Source: Siphonodentalium dalli
Lineage: Eukaryota > Mollusca > Scaphopoda > Gadilida > Siphonodentaliidae
Assembly (NCBI GenBank): GCA_032622095.1
Contig: CP136065.1
Location: forward strand, 247,565,474 to 247,629,473
Direction of reading: 5' to 3'
DNA length: 64,000 bases
Within the stretch, counting starts at the first letter, position 1. The number at the start of each line of letters is the position of its first letter. Below, in pieces: positions 54,601 through 63,600 of the stretch. A program made the translations under genes and the position numbers. The notes under the pieces are model-generated. The model did no database searches and was not told the origin of the DNA. It was given only the letters and a program-made list of their open reading frames with translations.

Positions 54601-57600
54601 TGAAAATGTTGCTCTGATATGTATCTTAGCTGATATTCTATCTGAAACGAACAAGCTATCTACAATTCTTCAAGCTGACTGGGCAAACTTTACGCAGCTT
54701 CCGGCTTACGTGAAAGCAACCACAATATCACTGACTTCCCTGGCAAACGATCTAAGTCTCGGCACCAATTACAAAAACATTAACAAGCTTCTGCAAGATG
54801 TCAATCAATCACATTCTATCTTCGAGATTAGGACACGGACACATCAGATCTTTGACCTTAAAACATTTGAGACAGATGTCGTGAAACCAATGATAAAAGA
54901 ACTCATTTCTGAAATAGAAATGATGACGTCGTCGTCCTCTCTACTGTCATCTTTTGGAATTTTTGATCCAAGAAACCTGCCTAGAAATGAGAAGGAGTTG
55001 CCTTTATATGGTTCCACGGAAATTGTGACATTAGCTACATTTTATGGTAAACCATGCACAGACACATTCTTGGGCCATGTGACGGAAGTGTTACCAGAGT
55101 TTGAAACGGAAGACATTATTTCTAAGTTTGAATCCTTCAAACCTCACATGTTCTCTTTGAGGGATATTCATGAGCGAAATATATCCGAGAAAATCAAGTC
55201 TGTTGAAAATAAAATACTATTCACTGTATTGTCTAAATCTAAAAAGGAGGAAGAGCAAAATCTAGCGGATCTGAAAATCAACTTGCCATACAATATCAGG
55301 TTCTTGCTCAAAGCTTTTCACAAGGACGAATCTTTTAGATCTTTATTTCCGCAAATGTATTACATTGTTTATCTTGCAAATTTAATACCAACTGGAACTG
55401 TCAATGTTGAAAGAGCTTTCAGTTTGATGAGTTTGATTAAAACACCTTTGCGCAATAAAATGGGACAGTGCACATTGGACAGCTTGATGCGTGTATGCAG
55501 GGACTCCTCAAACATTGACGACATTGATTGGGAAAAAATTATTGATGCCTATAATTCTATGGGACCTACCCGGAAGATAGCTCTCTGATAAGTGGGTCAT
55601 TGATATCATAATTATATGTATCATTGTATGATTGTATGTAGTAATATGTGTGGTATTATAGACAATGAATTAAATATTTCAATTATCTCATCAAGCTCAT
55701 GTAAAAATATAATCCGTGCCTAGCCTGAGTTTCCTCTAGTCATCCATGTTATACTGTCTGGGTGAGGGCTATGGGACAAAGCCCACAGAAAAGGGGTATA
55801 TTAATTATATGTGGAATTTGGAAATATACATTGAATTTAATTCTATAAATATTATACTTTTAAAAATGTAATAAATCTTTGGCAGAAACTTACAAGTATA
55901 GTGGGCTTTCTGAAGCCTTTCATCTACTGTATGCACAACATGTGACAAGAATTTTTGCCATACATTGTCATTGCAAGAAGGCTTCTGAAGCTAGTACTAA
56001 TGGAAAAATCAGCTTCCCAAATTTGGGCGGCGAAATATACCCACCCCTTTTCTGAAGGCTTCCTCTGTCTCTCAACCAGACGGTATAGCATGCAGGGCCA
56101 GCAGAAACTCAGGCTAATCAGATATTTCTGTTTATCTTCTCCCACCCACATTTTTGTCATTGGGTAGGACCATAGTTATAATGATTAATGTACCGTAGAT
56201 GGAAGTACCGGTACTAACTTTGAGAAGAATTGTATACCCAGTAGTGAGTACATGTTGGTATAAAAGATGAAAAATTCATATACAAACAGTTATCTTGTAT
56301 CAATCAGACTTTAAAAACACAGTTCACTATAAGCAGTCTGCATATTTCAAGTGTTCATGTTCTTGTCCACTTGAAATTCAGACTGCTTAACTTAAGGCTT
56401 CTTATTATAGGTGTGTTGTTAAGTTATTAACAGTTGAGTTATAATTATATAATATCAATCAGACTTTAAAAACACAGTTCACTATAACTTAAGGCTTAAC
56501 TTAAGCCTTAAGTTATAGTGAACTGTGTTTTTAAAGTCTGATTGGTATTATATAATTATAACTCAACTATTAATAACTTAACAACACACCTATAATAAGG
56601 CTATATATACATGTATACAATATTTTTTAAATCGACTTGAGTTCAAGTTTTGTCAATCATGACATGAAATATTTGGAAGTTCAATGATCTGAAAGTGAAT
56701 CTGTGCTATACTGGAGCTCTCATACACCTTCTACATATAGGAGATCCACAGAATGGCCCAGATTCACTCCCTGGTCATTGAAATTTCACCAAAACAATTA
56801 TAGTGATGCTGGTTTCTGATGGTTAAAATTATTTCATGAATTTGAAAAGTTTCTGTTAAAAATAACACTGTATGTTCCCTATACAAGTGTGCTGATTTTG
56901 TGCTCAGATAAGCCTCAGAATCACTCTCAGGGCCTCCCTATTTCCAAAAAAATTCCGGGGGTGTTCACCCGTACCCCCCCAACGGGAAGGGGGCGACCCC
57001 CTCCCGTACCCTCCCCCACTCGGGCCTACGGCCCTCAGGAGATGCCTGCGGCATCTCATGCTATGTCCCAAAATATTGGAAAAGGCACCTTCCCAATTGC
57101 TGTGGATTAATCCCTGATTTATTGTAATGTATTGTATCGACGATGCAATGCATTAACTTACCAGTCCTTCGATTTTGAGGCGCGCCTTGGCGCGCGCGGA
57201 TCTAAAAACCAGCGAGTTATTAAATGCGCACGCCGAAAATTTTAAATGCGCGCGTCGGAATTTGCAGCCAGTGAATGAGATTTTAACAAACAGCACATCA
57301 ATGGTTAAACGCCGACAAGACTATTCACCGTGTATCTTTCTCAGCAGCGATGACGTTGATTACGAACATGATAACAAAGATCAAAGCGGCCGCCGGCGTC
57401 TTTCTCACTCAATGATTGGGGTGACACCTCGTCACAACTGCTGCACGTGCAAGTTCCCGCAAAAAAACTGTCAATTCTTTGGCGGTCTCGTTTGATGTTT
57501 CGGCATGCGGGATTCGCCGATTCATTTGAATACTATTGCCATAGATTAGGGTTTAAGTTTAAAGGGGTACTGTACGCCAAATGTTGTTGTTGGTTTCTAT

Positions 57601-60600
57601 AGTCTCCGAGTCGGAGAATAAGGCAACAATTTTTTCATTATTTGAAAGTCTGTTGAGTACGAAGTAGTGTTACGGATGACAAATGTACCGGAATGCAAAA
57701 ATACAAATTGTCGTTGTCGAGTAATTTTTGTACAGTTTTCAACCAAATGAATCAAATAAAAGTTATATTATAGGCATACTAGTCCCATATAATCATTTAA
57801 GTTATTGTATCGTCGCTAGTCAGTGAGTGGCTTGAGTGTTCTCCCCGTATCATCATAATATTTTAAGCGATCGTGTGTGCGATCGGTTTTACAATCCAGT
57901 ATCCCTCATTTACTTTGTTTGATTACCGAAATTCGTAATTTAATTGACGCCATTTTATGGCTCCAGTCATAAATTCAATTTATATCAAATTATTAAATTT
58001 TAAATTATTAAATTTTAAGATAGCCTATTAACCTGAGCGTTTACAGAATACATCTTCGACTCAAATTACTTATGTTTCTATATATTATCGATATTAGATC
58101 GTTGTTGTCACCGGAAATTTAATGAAAATGGCGTACAGTACCCCTTTAACTGTACTTCGAAGCTAACGAATTACAAATTCATGTCGGATAGTGACGACAC
58201 TGCCCAAAAGGTGTCACAAGTGTAGATTCCACCACGTCGGATTCTGATATAAAATTAACAATGACGGGACCTGGAGCACAAAGTGCTGTATCAATCGAAG
58301 TGTCGATGCCGAAAGCTGGAACAATGTCGCGTAAAAAGGTCAATAGAGAGTTTGTAAAACAACGTTATGATGGCTTGCAAGGATGCCGCAAAACAGAAAC
58401 ATCCGCCGCTATACTTACGCAAGTTACAGATTTGGCCAACAGAACGGTCGACAATATAAAATTACCGTAACGATTCCACTTCCGAGTTTGAAGTTTTAAG
58501 CGACTGCGAGTCTGATGAGCATGCGCTCTCAGACGCGGAAGTGGACTCGTTACCGTGATTGGATTCACCTGGATTGCGGATTATTGTGGACTAGATATTG
58601 TACTACAATCTAAACATATGTTTTTATTTCTATTTTTCACTTTATGTTGCCACATGCACACTTGGAATTATACGTGTGTATCATTATACTTGTGTTTGTC
58701 TTTATTCAGTAATCATTTCATCCATGTTAATTTGAATTGTGCTCCCTCAAAAAAGGCGCGCGCAAATTCCAAAAGCTCCGAGCGATATATCGCGCGCCTA
58801 CGTTTTCCAAATTCGAAGGACTGACTTACCCATGTATTCTAGGCCACAACAAATAGTTTGAAAGTTTGATGTAGCCACGTGCATGACGACATATCCACGG
58901 CCCGTTTTTGATAACAATTCATCAAACGGCATTTTTCTTTGACACCAATTCAAAGACATCACATCAAAGGAAATGAGCCGATTGAACTAGTTGCAAGTTA
59001 CACCATGTTCATGTCAATTTCGCAGACACGATTTGATTGTCGATTTCGGCATGGTCATCAAAATAATCATTGGTGGTGACCTATACGTGACGTCACACGA
59101 GGCTGACTGGATGGAATGACATTGTCTTCGACTATTTAATCATTAATGGAAAGTTGTGTTGGGTGAAAGACTTTGAAAAGATTAATTACAGATAGTAAAA
59201 TAAATAAATAAATTTCTTTAATATCTGACTATTAATGCTTGTACAATTTTTATTCCTGCGTCCTGACAACTGATACACATGTTATAATATGCTCAATTTA
59301 ATTGAACAAACAGTGAAGTCAGCTGCGCAATTAAATGTCACGTGACATGCACTTTCGGTTTCTACAGTTTATACCTGTTTTATGCTGTGTGTACTATATA
59401 GATAGATTCGTTGTGCTGCGTATGCATACATTTTGATTTCTGACATACATAAATCAAAATGTCTACATGCTGACGAACAATAAAGTTACGTATCAGTGTA
59501 CATGAGTCCCATGAGAAGTAATTTGTGTACATCATCATACATGTATAATTTATTATTACGCGCAATCACGGCGTCATCATCGTAGCCTGGCTCTGACCCA
59601 AAGTGTCACGTGCTTCCTGGCGATCCCCACTGTAATATATTGTTCAAACATAGACCCAGGTACGGCCGGTGTATTGAATAGGAGATGGCTGTATATCAAG
59701 TTTGTGTTTGGTAAATCACTTCCCCCATGTTTACTGGTCATTTATTCAACAAAACATCGTCATATTTAAAACCGTTTATTGAAGAAAAACAAGCACCTGA
59801 TTTCTATTTAGACAATCGGAAATGCCGATGTTGAAACCCGAGTACCGATTGTCATCCGATGTGCCACAATCGGCCGTTCCCGATTATCGGCTCATCACTA
59901 GAAGATTTAAACGAAAACGATGTATTTTTTATTTTCCGTGGGCGCCGCCATTTTACGAAATGCGTCCGGACGTCGAGTCATTAGAAACGGGGCCTATTAT
60001 AAAGCGACGAACTGAGACAAACGGCGTCGGCAGCTATTTTCTTTTATTTTCGAAAAAAAAAAAATTATATATATATTTTTTGGTTCGGAAGGTTTTAATA
60101 GGTGCGGGCGGGTTAGGGGAAACAAACGTATTTTTATTTTAGGCCTTAGGGGAAACAAAGGTATATTTTTTTTAAGCCTTATAACAAGTGGAGTAGGATG
60201 AAAAGAGTAGGATGGTATTTGCATATAAAAATACTGCAGTAATTCTAAAATCACACCGCGGGATATCTTATTACTCAATTATTTCCACATGTATATTCAG
60301 TAACTAAAGGCAGATTTAAAAAAGGAACCCAGATCAAATCTCACACTATCGTGATGGGTCCAATTGTATTAAATCTGGAAATGAAGTTGATTTAAGTCGC
60401 TAAGCCAATATCTGTCATTCTCAATGTCAAATTCCCCACAAAATTTACTGCGATGTTTGGGAATTATCTTCATGCAATTGCGGATATGGTCATAATAATC
60501 TGGGATTTATTATTATTAAGCTGCAATTGTTAGTAGTCATGGCAGCGCAAAGCGAGCATCCTGTTGACGTAGCAAGTATTCATACAAGCTACTCGTGGTT

Positions 60601-63600
60601 GCAGCAACAAATCAATCCAGTCCTCTGACTACAGTACATGCTTTTCCCATCGTTATTACGCTCACTGCCTCTCCTCCCGATCTTATTGCGCTCTTACTGC
60701 ACTGTCACGAGGCGTTATGGACTGGTTCCCGCTCATAGTACGTCCACACAGTGCTGCCACTGCGACTATGCTCTCGTTATACATCCAAGCATGACAAATG
60801 GCTTTCTTCAGACGTTTGCAGCAGGTTTACAGTACGATCCCACTTTGAAATGCGAAACACAAATGGAGCATACAGCAGGCTCTATTTATACTGTCCGCAC
60901 CCATTTAGATAACGTTGTATTGAGAATGTACTAGCAACACAATGACTGTGACTTGGATGCACTAAGAACATTTACAGCATAGGGGAAGCGCATGAGACTT
61001 GACAAAGTCGGAACGCAATGGGTCGTACTAACAGCGCAATGAAAATGTGATAAGCGGGATAGAAACATTCCTCTTTTTTTAAGTTTGACAATTATGAAAA
61101 GTTTTCTGGCTCCTCCCAGCTCCTCCTGCTTGTTACTCATATTTTGATACTTTTTCAAAATTTCAACGCAATGCAAGCGCCGACCTGATCGCAGCGGAGT
61201 GTAGCGGAGTTTTAACTGAGACCATTAAAATTCTTTACCAATTATAATTGGTATTCTAAAATGCCCCCCAGCACTTTGGGGGGGGGGGGGGAGAGGATAA
61301 CTCGTTTTTCGGTCCTCAAGTGACCACTGTCTCAAATACAATAAGGCCTAAAAAAAGACCATTGTTTCCACAAATATATTGAAATAAATTAGTGTTGGAA
61401 TATGTCAGTCTGCCCATTCTGACAGATAAATAGGTTGCTGTGACCTTGTGTACCATTTGGAAAATATCCTCCATTTTCATGTTTTTCTATTCGTTTTGAT
61501 TTTGTCACCGTGAACATATTTGCAGGCATAAATCTAGAGGCCACATAAGGCGATGTCTCTGGAGGTCATCATTTTAGAGAGAGACTACTTGCGTTTAGTA
61601 TTTATGATCGCCTCCCTTTACAAAGTGGAAATATTCTCTCAGTTAAATGAAGGCATGCAACATGGAATGCGATACAAGAAAACAAATTGTGGATTTCGGT
61701 CGATAATTTTATTATGTGCAGAGGTCTGGACTAGGGGCGGGTGGGTTACTGGGAATCTCACTATTATATCTTGTTGTGCAGGATTATAGATTTTTACAGG
61801 AACATGCCAGATATACGACATCCCATTAACTTTGTTTTACTATCACGATATACAACATCCTGAGAAGTTGAGAACATTGTTTTACTTTCATGATTATACT
61901 TGTACAGGAACATGCCAGATATTAGTGTTGAAACGATTAGTGGTTTTGAGGAATCGACTAGTCGCCAGAGGGAATCGACTACTAGTCGACTAGTCGGACC
62001 CCTTCCGAAACTTACCGTTTTGTGCTCATTTACGTATATAATTTGCCGTTTGTTTTGAGTACCAGTAACTAACTTTGCATTTTCGAACGCAAAGCAAGAC
62101 GTGATTAAACACTATTTGCCGTGATTATTTGGCTTAATATCACTGAAGGTTAATAGGTAATTAATTTGTCCCAGGTATATGATGTTTTATGACAATCAAA
62201 TTACCATCCAGTTGATGTGTGTATCTAAACGGTGGTGACAACACCTGATCGATCGCGGAAACGTTACGGATTACGGAGTGGAAGCGCGTGCAACAATCCG
62301 AAACCGGTGCATTATTCTATATGTTTTGTGTAAAAATGTTCCTTTAAAATTGATATGGTATCATTGGTATGGTATACCGGGCCGTACCGGTTCTTACATA
62401 CAATCGAACATCGTTGTTTTCGAACTTGCCCAGTGTGCTTGTCACCGATTGACTTCACAAACGTGTACATGAAGAAATGCAAGATATTTTGAGAAACGAA
62501 CTTCATCTCCGACAGAGTCAAACAAAAGTTACAATATAAATGTTATAACAGCTGTAGTGCGTACAAGCCGTTTATGCTCGCAGATGTCATGTACATATAT
62601 CGGACATGGAATGTGGTAAAGTTCCCTGTAAATATATAGTCCGCATATATTAAAATATGGGCCATGCATTGCGTACATAATGTTGTTCCTTGTATTCATT
62701 GCAAGGTCACGATATGACATACATGTAGTTTAATCACGGACAGTCATTTTCCCGCCAAAACACGCGTGTTTTCACTGTTTGATTTGATCGCGTACATAAT
62801 TGTCTCTCGTGCATGGTACATTGTAAATATATATATACAATTTTACTCGCGAGTCCCCGAATACACAATCGATCGTGTCAGTTTCAGAAATAAAACTGCG
62901 CAGACCGGCGATGTTAATAGTACATTTCAATGCGATGTCGTAAGTTCTATATTTAGCCCGATTCCAGGAATTTGCGTCATCCAGATTACTTTTCTGGGAA
63001 CAGCTTTGTCACCGCCCAATTCCACGAAGGATTTAAGTTTGAGGTGCTAAAATACATTGTAAGTTTTCACAAACACAGCCCATAAACGATGTGGGATTTC
63101 CGAAGTGACTCGCCAGTTTAGTTCGAAATACGCGACGCTAATCGATGCATAGCATGGCCGACCGCGGGTTGGCTTTATATTTATATCTATAATACAATAT
63201 ATCTAGAACGTGCGATCGTATACGCTCACCCATGCGTCAGTTGATGCATGTGGTGGTTGTAAAAAATATCACACAATTTTACAAATAAACTTTAAAGGTA
63301 TACTGACATAGTGCTTCAATAAACTATAATATATTGGATTTGTTATTAAACTTAAAACTTAATAATGTCACCTCGCAACTAACTTGATTGAAGTTGAGTC
63401 CTGCACACCTGCAAGCACGTTGACCAGATATCACTCAGATCAATTCCGTCACGCCGAAATAGACACGGTTGCGATAGGCGCTGATTCTTTGAAGTTGATT
63501 ATCAAAGCCGGTCGTCTCAACTTCAAAGAATAAGCCGGCGCGGCGCCGACAAATACATTGAGTTGAGGTCATTGGGTTTCGCGCTCGTGCATGACCACCA

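Larger units (their letters stand above)
52846..57116 (+). mobile_element. hAT transposon with transposase gene (4271 bp)
   Basis: TIR CAGGGATTAATCC and GGATTAATCCCTG. Flanks TATTTATT (left) and ATTTATTG (right) give a 7-bp duplication ATTTATT, probably 8 bp with one base lost; the uninserted sequence survives at 52720-52735. Subterminal hairpins: GGGGCC...GGCCCC at the left; GGGCCTACGGCCC and GAGATGCCTGCGGCATCTC at the right. It encodes the frameshifted transposase at 53116-55588. Confidence 0.92.
50347..60178. mobile_element. outer TIR element with long inverted arms (about 9.8 kb with nested insertions), TSD TTA
   Basis: The left arm starts GGCCTAAAAAAATACC after TTA (50344-50346). The right arm ends AAGCC before TTA (60179-60181); a second, better-preserved end GGCC/TTA lies at 60145. 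The arms pair over more than 400 bp: GCTGCCGACGC, TAATAGGCCCCGTTTCTAAT, AAATGGCGGCGCCCACGG, AGTGATGAGCCGACAATCGG and GATCGCC(G/A)GGAAGCACGTG all have inverses at 59608-60045. No transposase of its own was found. Confidence 0.85.

Noticed and set aside
53116-55588. Domesticated host gene of the ZNF862/ZMYM type
   Set aside because: It lies between intact TIRs with a target duplication, lacks introns and is frameshifted, so an ordinary transposon is the simpler reading.
60638-60934. 98-codon plus-strand frame with [14 protein letters not shown]-like text
   Set aside because: No family recognised; the frame depends on a repeat-like stretch and has no supporting splice sites or neighbours.
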